64,000 nucleotides of DNA from Pseudomonas sp. MAG733B (GCF_036884845.1 NZ_CP145732.1:5580001-5644000), one strand, 5' to 3'. Positions 1 through 8,766 are shown, counted from the first letter of the stretch. Notes: a model not told the origin generated them from the sequence alone. Made by a program: numbers and translations.

Positions 1-327
1 GTTCTTCGACATCTGGCGCATCAGCACGTCGGCCAGACCAATACCACCACCCTCGCGGGACATGGAAACGGCCAACTGCTGGTCGTACATTTCCTGGTAT
101 TGCTTGGCTTCAGCGGTGTTGAGCGGATTGTCCTTGCCCAGCGCTTCGGTGGCCGAGCGCATGGACTTGAGCATCTCGCCGAGGAACAGCGATTCGAACT
201 CCTGCGCCACCTTGCGCATGTTCGCGTCGCTGTTCTTGTCGCCGACCTTGAGCTGATTCAGCCGGTTCAGGTCGGAGAACGCACCCGAATCGCTGCTGCT
301 GACCCGACCACTCTTGAACATGTCCAT
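1..327 (-). CDS. flgJ: FlgJ, flagellar rod-capping protein / peptidoglycan hydrolase (partial)
   Basis: Only the first ~109 codons lie in the window; the gene runs off the left edge. FlgJ caps the growing flagellar rod in the periplasm with its N-terminal half, and its C-terminal muramidase-type domain (not visible here) opens the peptidoglycan. The start MDMFKSG at 327 lies 13 nt after the flgI stop, as expected in a flagellar operon. Near residues 42-56 the sequence FESLFLGEMLKSMR matches the conserved core of the rod-capping domain, followed by MSREGGGIGLADVLMRQM, also typical of FlgJ. Identification rests on this motif and on synteny with flgF-G-H-I. Completeness of the hydrolase domain cannot be judged. 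Confidence 0.95.
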   Translation of the reverse strand, partial: MDMFKSGRVSSSDSGAFSDLNRLNQLKVGDKNSDANMRKVAQEFESLFLGEMLKSMRSATEALGKDNPLNTAEAKQYQEMYDQQLAVSMSREGGGIGLADVLMRQMSKN

Positions 328-340
328 ATGATCGCCGTCC

Positions 341-1450
341 TTAGATCACGATCAGGTCGGCTTGCAAGGCGCCGGCCTGTTTCAGTGCTTCGAGGATGGC
401 CATCAAGTCGCCCGGCGCCGCGCCGACCTGGTTCACCGCACGGACGATTTCGTCGAGGGTGGTGCCCGGGCCAAATTTGAACATCGGCTTGGCTTCCTGC
501 TGGGCGTTGACCCGCGAACGCGGCACGACCGCCGTCTGACCATTGGACAGAGGGCCGGGCTGGCTGACGATCGGGTCTTCAGTGATGGTCACGGTCAGGC
601 TGCCGTGGGTGACGGCGGCCGGGGAAACCTTGACGTTCTGGCCGATCACGATGGTGCCGGTGCGCGAGTTGATGATGACTTTCGCCACCGCCTGACCCGG
701 ATCGATTTCGAGGTTTTCGAGGATCGACAGGTAGTCGACACGCTGGCTCGGATCAAGCGGCGCGGTGACGCGAATCGAGCCGCCATCAATAGCCTGCGCC
801 ACACCAGGGCCGAGCATGTCGTTGATCTTGTCGACGATGCGCTTGGCGGTGGTGAAGTCGGAGCGGTTGAGGTTCAGCGTCAGGCTGTTGCCCTGGTTGA
901 ATCCGCTCGGCACCGCACGCTCAACCGACGCACCGCCAGGGATGCGACCGGCTGACGGAACGTTGACGGTGATCTTCGAACCGTCGCGACCTTCGGCGTC
1001 AAAACCGCCGACCACCAGGTTGCCCTGGGCGATGGCGTAGACGTTGCCGTCGATACCCTTAAGCGGTGTCAGCAGCAACGTGCCGCCGCGCAGGCTCTTG
1101 GAATTACCGATCGACGAAACGGTGATGTCGACCTGCTGACCCGGCTTGGCGAACGCTGGCAGATCGGCACTGATCGACACCGCCGCGACGTTCTTCAACT
1201 GCACGTTGCCCGAACCCGGCGGCACCTTGATGCCGAACTGCGAGAGCATGTTGTTGAAGGTCTGCAGGGTGAACGGGGTTTGCGTCGTCTGGTCGCCGGT
1301 ACCGTTAAGCCCGACCACCAGGCCGTAACCGATCAACTGGTTGGAACGCACGCCGGAAATGCTGGCGATGTCCTTCAGCCGCTCGGCTTGAACGTTGAAG
1401 GCTGCCGACAGCATCAGAGCGGCAACGATGAGACTTCTGAAGTTCAACAT
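341..1450 (-). CDS. flgI: FlgI, flagellar P-ring protein
   Basis: FlgI builds the P-ring, the periplasmic bushing around the flagellar rod in the peptidoglycan layer. The protein is 369 aa from the start chosen here (MLNFRSL), the usual length for Pseudomonas FlgI. A hydrophobic Sec signal of about 22 residues ends at AERLKDIA, the conserved mature N-terminus. Hallmark stretches include [30 protein letters not shown] and the C-terminal [10 protein letters not shown]. An in-frame ATG at 1468 would add six residues and abut the flgH stop, but it would lengthen the n-region of the signal beyond the family norm. The gene sits between flgH and flgJ with short spacers, so it is almost certainly co-transcribed from the promoter upstream of flgF. 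Confidence 0.97.
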   Translation of the reverse strand: MLNFRSLIVAALMLSAAFNVQAERLKDIASISGVRSNQLIGYGLVVGLNGTGDQTTQTPFTLQTFNNMLSQFGIKVPPGSGNVQLKNVAAVSISADLPAFAKPGQQVDITVSSIGNSKSLRGGTLLLTPLKGIDGNVYAIAQGNLVVGGFDAEGRDGSKITVNVPSAGRIPGGASVERAVPSGFNQGNSLTLNLNRSDFTTAKRIVDKINDMLGPGVAQAIDGGSIRVTAPLDPSQRVDYLSILENLEIDPGQAVAKVIINSRTGTIVIGQNVKVSPAAVTHGSLTVTITEDPIVSQPGPLSNGQTAVVPRSRVNAQQEAKPMFKFGPGTTLDEIVRAVNQVGAAPGDLMAILEALKQAGALQADLIVI

Positions 1451-1468
1451 GCTCAACTGGAAAGCCAC

Positions 1469-2164
1469 CTAGAAAGGGAACAGCGGGCTGAGGAAGAAAC
1501 GGTCGAACCAGCCTGGCTGACTCGCATCGGCAAACGAACCGGTGCCCGAGTAGGTGATGCGCGCATCGGCGACACGGGTCGACGGCACAGTGTTATCGGT
1601 GGAGATATCGTCGGCGCGAACCAACCCGGCAATCCGCACCAGTTCGTCGCCGGTGTTGAGTGTCATCCACTTCTCGCCACGTACCGCGATGATGCCGTTG
1701 GGCAACACGTCAGCCACGGTCACGGTGATCGAGCCCGTCAGGGTGTTGCCCTGCGCGGCCTTGCTGTCACCCTTGGTCGCGCGGTCGCCTTCATAGCTGG
1801 CATCCAGGCTCAGGTCGCCACTGCCAAACGGGTTGTTGGTGTTCGGGGTAGAGCCGAACAGCGAGCTCAGGCCGATGCTGGCCTTGCTGTTCTTGCCGAT
1901 TTGCGAGTTGGCGTTTTTGCTCGCCTGGGTCTTCTCGTTCAGGGTGATGGTGATGATGTCACCGACCCGGAACGCCTTGCGGTCGCCATAGAGGTTCTGC
2001 TCGAAACCGGCCTGATAAATCGAACCGTTATTCGCGGCAGCCGGCAGCGGCGTGCGCGGCAACACCGGGGCGTAGTAAGGATCATTGGGCTTGGGTGTCG
2101 GACCGACACAGCCGGCGAGCACGGTGATCCCACTCAATGCCAGAACAGAAACGAAGCGATTCAT
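1469..2164 (-). CDS. flgH: FlgH, flagellar L-ring lipoprotein
   Basis: FlgH forms the outer-membrane L-ring of the flagellar basal body. The 231-aa product starts at [10 protein letters not shown] and has a lipobox L-A-G-C at residues 16-19, so it is a lipoprotein processed by signal peptidase II. Internal motifs are characteristic: [16 protein letters not shown] near residue 70, and [21 protein letters not shown] followed by GLVRADDI in the C-terminal third. An upstream in-frame ATG at 2209 would add 15 charged residues before the signal peptide and is rejected. The gene lies 53 nt downstream of flgG and 18 nt before the preferred flgI start. Confidence 0.97.
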   Translation of the reverse strand: MNRFVSVLALSGITVLAGCVGPTPKPNDPYYAPVLPRTPLPAAANNGSIYQAGFEQNLYGDRKAFRVGDIITITLNEKTQASKNANSQIGKNSKASIGLSSLFGSTPNTNNPFGSGDLSLDASYEGDRATKGDSKAAQGNTLTGSITVTVADVLPNGIIAVRGEKWMTLNTGDELVRIAGLVRADDISTDNTVPSTRVADARITYSGTGSFADASQPGWFDRFFLSPLFPF

Positions 2165-2217
2165 GACCCTTACCTCACGGTGTTGCAGGCGACCGCATGG
2201 CCGCCTCATAGACTTGA

Positions 2218-3003
2218 TTACAGATTCTGCGTTACGAACGAGAGCATCTGGTCGGCGGTGGAGATCACCTTGGAGTTCATCTCGTAGGCGCGCTGAGTGG
2301 TGATCATGTTGACCATCTCTTCAACGGTGCTGACGTTGGACGTTTCCAGGGTGTTCTGCAGCGTGGTACCGAAACCGGCCAGGCCCGGCGTGCCGACTTG
2401 CGGCGCACCACTGGCGGCGGTTTCCAGGAACAGGTTGTTACCCACCGCTTGCAGGCCGGCCGGGTTGATGAAGTCGGCGGTTTGCAGGTTACCGATCACC
2501 TGGGACGCCGGGTTGCCGGCCACGGTGATGGACACGGTGCCGTCCTTGCCGACGGTGAAGGTCTGGGCGTCGTTCGGGATGACAATCGCCGGTTCCAGGG
2601 CGAAGCCGCTGGCGTTGACGATCTGGCCGTTGGAGTCCAGGTGGAAAGTGCCGTCACGGGTGTAGGACGTGGTGCCGTCCGGTTGCAGGATCTGGAAGAA
2701 ACCGCGACCGTCGATGGCCATGTCCAGCGGCTGTTCGGTGGTTTGCAGGCTGCCGGCATTGAAGTTTTTCTGGGTGCCGACAATGCGCACACCAGTACCC
2801 AATTGCAGGCCCGACGGCAGTTCGCTGTCCTGGGTCGACTGGGCGCCTGGCTGGCGTTTGATCTGGTAGAGCAAGTCCTGGAACTCGGCGCGGTCACGTT
2901 TGAAACCCGTGGTCGACACGTTGGCCAGGTTGTTGGAAATGGTGGTCAGGTTGGTGTCCTGGGCGGACAGACCGGTTTTGGCAACCCATAGAGCCGGAAG
3001 CAT
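2218..3003 (-). CDS. flgG: FlgG, flagellar distal rod protein
   Basis: FlgG forms the distal rod of the flagellum, secreted by the flagellar type III apparatus without a cleaved signal. The product is 261 aa, the canonical length. The N-terminus ([16 protein letters not shown], then [16 protein letters not shown]) is the conserved rod/hook heptad region. The middle carries the FlgG/FlgE-like body, and the C-terminus ends with the coiled-coil [20 protein letters not shown], a signature of the family. It follows flgF by 45 nt and precedes flgH. Nothing is unusual in composition or length. Confidence 0.98.
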   Translation of the reverse strand: MLPALWVAKTGLSAQDTNLTTISNNLANVSTTGFKRDRAEFQDLLYQIKRQPGAQSTQDSELPSGLQLGTGVRIVGTQKNFNAGSLQTTEQPLDMAIDGRGFFQILQPDGTTSYTRDGTFHLDSNGQIVNASGFALEPAIVIPNDAQTFTVGKDGTVSITVAGNPASQVIGNLQTADFINPAGLQAVGNNLFLETAASGAPQVGTPGLAGFGTTLQNTLETSNVSTVEEMVNMITTQRAYEMNSKVISTADQMLSFVTQNL

Positions 3004-3048
3004 TCGATTCTCCTCGTGCGCCTGTTTTACGGCGCGACGTTCTGATAA

Positions 3049-3789
3049 TTAGCTGATCTGCAAGACCCGAGCCATGGCCTGGTCGTCTTCTTTGGCGGTG
3101 TTCATCATCTTGATGTGCAGCTCGAACTGCTTCGACAAGGCCAGCACCGAGGTCATCTCGTCCACGGCGTTGACGTTGCTCGACTCAAGGAAACCGGACA
3201 CCAGTTTGACGTTGGCATCGGCTTGCGCCGGTTGGCCGTCCTTGGTGTGGATCGAACCGTCCAGGCCCTTGGTCATGTTCTTGATGTCCGGGTTGACCAG
3301 CTTGATACGGTCGACTTCCGCCATGACGCGAGGACCTTCGCCCATCGCACGAATGCTGATGGTGCCGTCCTCGCCCACTTCAATCTGCTGCTCGGGCGGC
3401 ACGGCGATTGGACCGCCATTGCCGATCACAGGCATGCCGTTACCGGCGCGCAACACACCAAGGGCGTCAACCACCAGACTGCCGGTACGCACATAGCTTT
3501 CGCCGCCATCGGGATTCTGCACCGCCAGCCAGCCGTTGCCCTGCACGGCGACATCGAGATCGCGACCGGTCTGTACCAGCGAGCCGGGAGAGAAGTCGGT
3601 GGCCGGGCGTTCGGACATGGCAAACGCACGCGCCGGAAAGCTGTCGCCGAACACCGGCATCGAACGCGCCTGCTCCAGGTCTTTCTGGAAGCCGTTGGTG
3701 GAGATGTTCGCGAGGTTGTTGGCATGAGCCTTTTGCGCCAGTGCATTCTGGCTGGCGCCGGTCATTGCCACATAAAGGTACTTGTCCAC
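3049..3789 (-). CDS. flgF: FlgF, flagellar proximal rod protein
   Basis: FlgF is one of the proximal rod subunits. I place the start at a GTG (3789) encoding (M)DKYLYVAMTGASQ, the conserved FlgF N-terminus; a purine-rich AGAGGAAAG lies just upstream as ribosome binding site. The open frame extends further upstream to an ATG at 3969, but that extension has no flagellar similarity and would run through the promoter. The 246-aa product has the N-terminal ANNLANISTNGFQKD and C-terminal SSNVNAVDEMTSVLALSKQFE rod signatures. It is the first gene of the flgF-G-H-I-J unit and has a sigma-54 promoter about 57-72 nt upstream. Confidence 0.96.
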   Translation of the reverse strand: MDKYLYVAMTGASQNALAQKAHANNLANISTNGFQKDLEQARSMPVFGDSFPARAFAMSERPATDFSPGSLVQTGRDLDVAVQGNGWLAVQNPDGGESYVRTGSLVVDALGVLRAGNGMPVIGNGGPIAVPPEQQIEVGEDGTISIRAMGEGPRVMAEVDRIKLVNPDIKNMTKGLDGSIHTKDGQPAQADANVKLVSGFLESSNVNAVDEMTSVLALSKQFELHIKMMNTAKEDDQAMARVLQIS

Positions 3790-3845
3790 AATCTTTCCTC
3801 TGCCTGCCGGACGTTTGCCGCCCACTGCTGTACTGACGAGGCATA

Positions 3846-3861
3846 AGCAATTTGCAGACCA
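3846..3861 (-). promoter_or_regulatory. Sigma-54 (RpoN) promoter for flgF operon
   Basis: On the minus strand the site reads TGG-TCTG-CAAA-TTGC-T, matching the -24/-12 consensus TGGCACG-N4-TTGCT with the invariant GG and GC dinucleotides separated by exactly 10 nt. Transcription would start about 12 nt downstream, giving a 40-50 nt leader before the flgF GTG. In P. aeruginosa the flgFGHIJKL genes are RpoN- and FleR-dependent, so both position and type fit. Confidence 0.8.
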
Positions 3862-3976
3862 ACTTGTTTTTCGCGGCGCGAGGCCCGGCAAACAAAGGGC
3901 TTTGGAGGTATTGCGGGGAATTTTGGAAAGTAGTGAAGACGAAAAACCGGCGGTGTTATGCCGCTTCACGGCAATG

Positions 3977-4062
3977 GATCAAAAGATCGCAGCCTTCGGC
4001 AGCTCCTACAGGGGATTGGCGTTCAACCTGTAGGACCTTCCGAAGGCTGCGATCTTTTGATC
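3977..4062. repeat. REP pair, GATCAAAAGATCGCAGCC family (family B)
   Basis: Two inverted copies of a REP element (GATCAAAAGATCGCAGCCTT and its reverse complement) face each other around a ~40-nt centre, forming a long hairpin. It ends 1 nt from the phhR stop codon, so it probably also shapes the 3' end of the phhR mRNA. Relatives of the same family occur at 22215, 24411 and 37952. Confidence 0.85.
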
Positions 4063-4063
4063 T

Positions 4064-5623
4064 TCAGGAAATATCTTTGCCCACCTCATAATCCCGCAAC
4101 TTGTTGGCAATGGTGGTGTGCGAAACCCCCAACCGCTTGCCCAGTTGCCGACTGCTCGGATGCTCGGAATACAAACGCTCCAGCACGGCTTTCTCGAAGC
4201 GCCCGACAATTTCGTCCAGCCCGCCCTCCAGCGAAAAATCGCCAAGCGGCTGACGCACGCCATAGTCCGGCAAGCGAATGTGCTCGGCCTTGACTGTGCC
4301 GCCATCGCACAGGGACACAGCCTGGAACAGCACGTTTTCCAACTGCCGGACGTTGCCCGGCCAGTGGTAATGACTCAGTCGGTCCATGGCCGCCGGGGCC
4401 AGTTTCGGCAGCGGGCAACCGATCTGCCGACTGGCCTGATCGAGGAAGTGCTCCACCAGCGGCGGCAAACCGTCGAGGCATTCGCGCAGTGGCGGGATGT
4501 GCAGCGACAACACGTTCAAGCGGTGATAGAGATCCTGACGAAACTCGCCGCGCGCGCACAGTTCGGACAGGTCAACCTGGGTAGCGCAGATCACCCGCAC
4601 ATCGAGGTAGACCTCTTCATCGCTGCCTACGCGACGGAAGCAACCGTCCTGCAGGAAGCGCAGCAGTTTCACCTGCAAGCGCGGGCTCATTTCCCCGACG
4701 CCATCGAGAAACAGCGTACCGCCCGCCGTCAATTCCAGCAGCCCGAGTTTGCCCTCGGCCCGCGCCCCTTCAAAGGCGCCCGGGCCGTAGCCGAACAACT
4801 CGGTCTCGGCCATGGACTCCGGCAGGCCGGCGCAGTTGAGCGCCATCAGCGGCGATTGCCCACGCGGGCTGGCCAGATGACAGGCGCGCGCCAGCAACTC
4901 CTTGCCGGTGCCGGTTTCGCCTTCTATTAATAGCGGCGCATCGAGTGGCGCCATGCGCCGGGCTTCGCGCACCACCGCCGCCATCACTTTCGAGCTTTGG
5001 AAGATGCTGTCGAAGCCACGCAATTCCTGCTTGCGCACGTTATAGATGCGCTCGCCAACGCGGTCTGCGCGGTGCAGCGTCAGTACGGCACCGGCCATCG
5101 CCTCGCTGTCATCGTGCTCCGATTGCAGCGGCGCAATGTCGGCCAGGAATACATCGCCCTTGACCTTGACCCGCAACCCGTTGATCCGCGATTTGTTGGC
5201 GCGCACCAGTTCCGGCAAATCGAAATCTTCGGCATAGCGCGACAACGGAATCCCCGGCACCTCGTCCACCCGCACACCGAGCAACTGCGCCGCCGCACGG
5301 TTGGCCGCCACGATGGAGCCACCCATATCGATCGACAACACCGGAAACTCAAGGGCACCGAGCAACGCATTGAGCTCCATGTGCCGACGCTCGCTGGGCA
5401 TCAGCCCTACACGCTTGACGCCAAACACCCCGGCAATCGCCTCGAACTTCGGACGCAAGGCCTGGAACTGGATGTTGATCAGGTTCGGACAGTGCAAATA
5501 GATCGCATTGCCATGCTCTCCGCCCACCTCACCGCGAGCGACGTTGATGCCGTACTCCACCAACAGATTGAGAATGTCACGCAGGATGCCGATGCGGTTC
5601 TGGCAGTGGACTTTGATACGCAT
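4064..5623 (-). CDS. phhR: PhhR, TyrR-family regulator of aromatic amino acid catabolism
   Basis: PhhR senses phenylalanine/tyrosine and activates phhA and related genes. The start MRIKVHCQNRIGIL at 5623 gives 519 aa; an upstream ATG at 5656 adds 11 unrelated residues. Domains in order: ACT (about 1-70), PAS (about 80-150), AAA+ domain (about 205-430; Walker A GETGTGKE at 235-242), and a C-terminal Fis-like helix-turn-helix (SSRQLGKRLGVSHTTIANKL). Two motifs are degenerate for a bacterial enhancer-binding protein: the sigma-54 contact loop reads GAFEGA instead of GAFTGA, and Walker B reads LFLDGVGEM with Gly in place of the usual catalytic Glu. That fits the TyrR subgroup, which works with sigma-70. 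It is divergent from phhA, as in other pseudomonads. Confidence 0.96.
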   Translation of the reverse strand: MRIKVHCQNRIGILRDILNLLVEYGINVARGEVGGEHGNAIYLHCPNLINIQFQALRPKFEAIAGVFGVKRVGLMPSERRHMELNALLGALEFPVLSIDMGGSIVAANRAAAQLLGVRVDEVPGIPLSRYAEDFDLPELVRANKSRINGLRVKVKGDVFLADIAPLQSEHDDSEAMAGAVLTLHRADRVGERIYNVRKQELRGFDSIFQSSKVMAAVVREARRMAPLDAPLLIEGETGTGKELLARACHLASPRGQSPLMALNCAGLPESMAETELFGYGPGAFEGARAEGKLGLLELTAGGTLFLDGVGEMSPRLQVKLLRFLQDGCFRRVGSDEEVYLDVRVICATQVDLSELCARGEFRQDLYHRLNVLSLHIPPLRECLDGLPPLVEHFLDQASRQIGCPLPKLAPAAMDRLSHYHWPGNVRQLENVLFQAVSLCDGGTVKAEHIRLPDYGVRQPLGDFSLEGGLDEIVGRFEKAVLERLYSEHPSSRQLGKRLGVSHTTIANKLRDYEVGKDIS

Positions 5624-5763
5624 ATAAAGGCCCGAACAGAAGTGAATGAGGCCCATTGCAGGAAAATTTCTGCTGAAGCACTCAGATAGTCGTCAAGATT
5701 ATGTGACAGGTGGAGCACTTTTCCCACCCGCTAATCTCAACATCTGCGCGACAACGGCAAAAA

Positions 5764-5781
5764 CGTAACGGAAACTTTACG
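5764..5781. promoter_or_regulatory. PhhR/TyrR-type operator upstream of phhA
   Basis: The 18-bp site reads cGTAAc-N6-TTTACg, a near-perfect fit to the TyrR-family box TGTAAA-N6-TTTACA, keeping the G and C spaced as in the consensus. It lies ~120 bp upstream of phhA and ~140 bp upstream of phhR in their divergent intergenic region, so it could serve activation of phhA and autoregulation of phhR. Confidence 0.75.
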
Positions 5782-5869
5782 ATTATTGGAGGATTTTCCT
5801 ACACGGAGCACTCATCACCTGCTGCCATTGCGCAATTCATGGGTTATTTCTGGGTCCATAGCAGCACAT

Positions 5870-5877
5870 AACAAGAA
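5870..5877 (+). promoter_or_regulatory. Candidate Hfq/Crc catabolite-repression motif (AACAAGAA) before phhA
   Basis: The octamer AACAAGAA fits the A-rich AANAANAA target bound by Hfq-Crc in Pseudomonas mRNAs. It lies 25-32 nt before the phhA ATG, just upstream of the Shine-Dalgarno AGGAGAG, where binding would block translation. Short motifs occur by chance, so the call is tentative. Confidence 0.45.
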
Positions 5878-5901
5878 CGAATCCCCTAGCAGGAGAGCAG
5901 C

Positions 5902-6693
5902 ATGAAGCAGACGCAATACGTGGCTCGCGAGCCCGATGCGCAAGGTTTTATCGACTACACCGCTGAAGAACACGCGGTGTGGAACACGCTGATCACTCGC
6001 CAACTGAAAGTGATCGAAGGGCGTGCGTGCCAGGAATATCTGGACGGTATCGAAAAACTCGGTCTGCCCCACGACCGCATTCCACAACTGGGCGAGATCA
6101 ACAAGGTCCTCGGTGAAACCACCGGTTGGCAGGTCGCCCGTGTACCGGCGCTGATCCCCTTCCAGACCTTTTTCGAATTGCTCGCCAGCAAGCAGTTTCC
6201 AGTGGCAACCTTCATTCGTACCCGCGAAGAGCTGGATTACCTGCAAGAGCCGGACATTTTCCACGAGATTTTTGGCCACTGTCCGCTGCTGACCAACCCA
6301 TGGTTTGCCGAATTTACCCACACCTACGGCAAGCTCGGCCTACAGGCTTCGAAGGAAGAACGCGTGTATCTGGCGCGCCTGTACTGGATGACCATCGAAT
6401 TCGGCCTGGTCGACACCCCGCAAGGCCAGCGCATCTACGGCGGCGGCATCCTGTCCTCGCCGAAGGAAACCGTTTACTGCCTGTCGGACGAGCCTGAGCA
6501 TCAGGCGTTTGATCCGCTGGAATGCATGCGTACGCCTTACCGCATCGACATTCTGCAGCCGCTGTATTTCGTGCTGCCGAACCTCAAGCGCCTGTTCGAC
6601 CTCGCCCACGAAGACATCATGGGCATGGTCAAGCAAGCAATGCAGATGGGTCTGCATGCACCGAAATTTCCGCCCAAACCAAAAGCCGCCTGA
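5902..6693 (+). CDS. phhA: Phenylalanine 4-hydroxylase
   Basis: PhhA is the cytoplasmic, pterin-dependent non-heme iron monooxygenase that converts phenylalanine to tyrosine. The 263-aa length is standard for the monomeric bacterial enzyme. The iron ligands are visible: His121 and His126 in DIFHEIFGHCPLL, and Glu166 in YWMTIEFGLV. The start is preceded by AGGAGAGCAGC. phhB follows after 117 nt and regenerates the pterin cofactor; phhC transaminates the tyrosine formed. Upstream lie a PhhR-type box and a possible Hfq/Crc site, suggesting induction by phenylalanine and catabolite repression. No anomalies seen. Confidence 0.98.
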   Translation: MKQTQYVAREPDAQGFIDYTAEEHAVWNTLITRQLKVIEGRACQEYLDGIEKLGLPHDRIPQLGEINKVLGETTGWQVARVPALIPFQTFFELLASKQFPVATFIRTREELDYLQEPDIFHEIFGHCPLLTNPWFAEFTHTYGKLGLQASKEERVYLARLYWMTIEFGLVDTPQGQRIYGGGILSSPKETVYCLSDEPEHQAFDPLECMRTPYRIDILQPLYFVLPNLKRLFDLAHEDIMGMVKQAMQMGLHAPKFPPKPKAA

Positions 6694-6810
6694 TCCGCAG
6701 CTTTTAGAATCAAGTGAGCCTGTCAGGAACCGACGCTTTGCTTTAGCGTGGTACACCTCTCAATAAATTCTGACGGCTGATCTCCCAACATTCGATTTCA
6801 GGAACACATC

Positions 6811-7167
6811 ATGACCGCACTCACCCAAGCCCATTGCGAAGCCTGCCGCGCCGATGCCCCACAAGTCAGCGACGAAGAATTGCCGATCCTGATCAAGCAG
6901 ATCCCGGACTGGAACATCGAAGTTCGCGACAGCATCATGCAGCTGGAAAAAGTCTTCCTGTTCAAGAATTTCAAGCACGCCCTGGCGTTCACCAACGCCG
7001 TCGGTGAAATCTCCGAGGCCGAAGGTCACCACCCGGGCCTGCTGACCGAGTGGGGCAAAGTGACCGTGACCTGGTGGAGCCACTCGATCAAAGGCCTGCA
7101 CCGCAACGACTTCATCATGGCCGCGCGCACTGACGAAGTAGCCAAGGACGCCGAGGGCCGCAAATAA
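6811..7167 (+). CDS. phhB: Pterin-4a-carbinolamine dehydratase
   Basis: PhhB dehydrates the 4a-hydroxytetrahydropterin released by PhhA, recycling the cofactor. The 118-aa product has the family motif E-A-E-G-H-H-P with active-site His73 and His74, and a third conserved His91 in [10 protein letters not shown]. An AGGAA ribosome binding site precedes the ATG. Its last codon/stop overlaps the phhC start in the arrangement TAATG, so phhB and phhC are translationally coupled. The N-terminal [15 protein letters not shown] is the usual start of Pseudomonas PhhB. Confidence 0.97.
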   Translation: MTALTQAHCEACRADAPQVSDEELPILIKQIPDWNIEVRDSIMQLEKVFLFKNFKHALAFTNAVGEISEAEGHHPGLLTEWGKVTVTWWSHSIKGLHRNDFIMAARTDEVAKDAEGRK

Positions 7168-8360
7168 TGCATTTCGATGCCATCGGCCGTGTCCCCGGCG
7201 ACCCGATTCTCGGCCTGATGGAGGCCTATGCGCAGGACCCGAACCCGCGCAAATTCGACCTCGGCGTGGGTGTCTACAAAGACGCCCAGGGCCTGACGCC
7301 GATTCCGCAATCAGTGAAACTCGCCGAAGCACGTCTGGTGGAGCGTCAAACCACCAAGACCTACATCGGCGGTCACGGCGAGCCGGCGTTCGGCAAAGCG
7401 ATCAATGAGCTGGTGCTGGGCGCCGACTCGAAACTTATTGCCGAACAACGCGCCGGCGCCACCCAGACACCGGGCGGCACGGGAGCGTTGCGCTTGAGCG
7501 CGGACTTCATCGCCCAATGCCTGCCGGGCCGTGGCGTATGGCTGAGCAATCCTACCTGGCCAATCCACGAAAGCATTTTCGCGGCAGCCAAAGTCAAGGT
7601 CAGTCACTACCCGTACGTGGGCAGCGACAACCGCCTCGATGTCGACGCCATGCTGGCGGTGCTCAATGAAGCGCCCAAGGGCGATGTCGTGTTGCTGCAC
7701 GCCTGCTGCCACAACCCGACCGGTTTCGACCTGTCCCATGATGACTGGCGCCGGGTGCTGGACGTGGTGCGCAAGCGCGAACTGCTGCCGCTGATCGACT
7801 TCGCGTATCAAGGTTTCGGTGATGGCCTGGAACAGGATGCCTGGTCGACCCGGCTATTCGCCGCCGAGTTGCCGGAAGTGCTGATCACCAGCTCCTGCTC
7901 GAAGAACTTCGGCCTGTACCGCGACCGCACCGGTGCGCTGATTGTCTGCGCGAAAACCGCCGACAAGCTCATCGACATCCGCAGCCAACTGGCCAACATC
8001 GCCCGTAACTTGTGGTCGACCCCGCCGGATCACGGCGCGGCCGTGGTGGCGACCATCCTCGGCGATCCAGAGTTGAAAAACCTCTGGCGCGACGAAGTGG
8101 AAGCGATGCGCCTGCGTATCGCCCAACTGCGCAGTGGTCTGGTGGAAGCGCTGGAGCCACACGGTTTGCGCGAGCGCTTTGCGCACATTGGCGTGCAGCG
8201 CGGAATGTTTTCCTACACCGGGTTGACGCCTGAGCAAGTGAAAAACCTGCGCGATCATCACAGCGTTTATATGGTCAATTCAGGTCGGGCCAACGTGGCG
8301 GGGATTGATGCCACGCGGCTGGATTTGTTGGCCGAGGCGATTGCCAGCGTCTGCAAATAA
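7167..8360 (+). CDS. phhC: Aromatic amino acid aminotransferase (class I)
   Basis: A 397-aa fold-type I PLP enzyme of the AspC/TyrB family. In the phh operon it transaminates tyrosine (and phenylalanine) with 2-oxoglutarate, feeding 4-hydroxyphenylpyruvate into homogentisate breakdown. Visible catalytic features are CHNPTG with Asn183, DFAYQGFG with Asp211 and Tyr214, and SSCSKNFGLYRDRTG, where Lys246 should carry PLP. The ATG overlaps the phhB stop, so expression is coupled. A REP hairpin followed by a T-run just after the stop is a likely transcript end. Family resemblance alone does not separate tyrosine from aspartate preference; the operon context does. Confidence 0.93.
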   Translation: MHFDAIGRVPGDPILGLMEAYAQDPNPRKFDLGVGVYKDAQGLTPIPQSVKLAEARLVERQTTKTYIGGHGEPAFGKAINELVLGADSKLIAEQRAGATQTPGGTGALRLSADFIAQCLPGRGVWLSNPTWPIHESIFAAAKVKVSHYPYVGSDNRLDVDAMLAVLNEAPKGDVVLLHACCHNPTGFDLSHDDWRRVLDVVRKRELLPLIDFAYQGFGDGLEQDAWSTRLFAAELPEVLITSSCSKNFGLYRDRTGALIVCAKTADKLIDIRSQLANIARNLWSTPPDHGAAVVATILGDPELKNLWRDEVEAMRLRIAQLRSGLVEALEPHGLRERFAHIGVQRGMFSYTGLTPEQVKNLRDHHSVYMVNSGRANVAGIDATRLDLLAEAIASVCK

Positions 8361-8380
8361 TCTTCAAACACTGCAACACC

Positions 8381-8479
8381 CTGTAGGAGCGAGCCTGCTC
8401 GCGATAGCGGAGTGTCATTCAACGCTGATGTTGACTGTTACACCGCTATCGCGAGCAGGCTCACTCCTACAGTTTTTTG
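8381..8479. terminator. REPIN (family A) hairpin with T-run after phhC
   Basis: Two inverted REP sequences (TGTAGGAGCGAGCCTGCTCG and its complement with small changes) flank a ~40-nt spacer; the right arm runs straight into TTTTTT. The structure can act as an intrinsic terminator for phhABC. Arms carry TAGGAGC instead of the more common TGGGAGC of this family in the window. Confidence 0.75.
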
Positions 8480-8523
8480 TGCGCCAGTGCTACCGATCTG
8501 TCTATACAACCCCGTCCGTCGAA

Positions 8524-8549
8524 ACAAATGGATATAAAAGTCTATTTGT
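8524..8549. promoter_or_regulatory. Dyad upstream of the 43-aa ORF
   Basis: ACAAATGGA and TCTATTTGT form 9-bp arms (8 of 9 complementary) around an 8-bp centre TATAAAAG. It lies ~85 bp before the small gene at 8635 in an AT-rich stretch and could be an operator. No regulator is assigned. Confidence 0.35.
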
Positions 8550-8634
8550 CATTTTCAGTGCTGTATCCTGCCCAAGCTTTTTTGAAAGCGCGGATCTACC
8601 AGATCTATCAACAGACTTAGCGAGGAGCGCAACC

Positions 8635-8766
8635 ATGCACGAGATTCCTAATCTCCCCTTCCCAAGCCTGCACGTACCTGAGCAGACGACCACGCAACAA
8701 GCCGGCGCCCAACAGCCCGAGCCGAAAGAAGCACCTGACAGTCGCAAGGCTGACAGCGAAGACTGA
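8635..8766 (+). CDS. Hypothetical 43-aa protein
   Basis: A short frame starting MHEIPNLPFPS behind GAGGAGC at a good distance (7 nt). The product is hydrophilic and rich in Pro, Glu, Gln and Asp, with no membrane segment or recognisable domain, and looks disordered. A strong ribosome binding site and an AT-rich upstream region with an inverted repeat favour a real gene. The open frame extends upstream to 8305, through phhC and the REPIN, which cannot be coding. Function unknown. Confidence 0.55.
   Translation: MHEIPNLPFPSLHVPEQTTTQQAGAQQPEPKEAPDSRKADSED

Noticed and set aside
4632..4810. Reading PhhR as a sigma-54 activator
   Set aside because: The GAFTGA loop and Walker B Glu are altered, as in TyrR-type proteins working with sigma-70.
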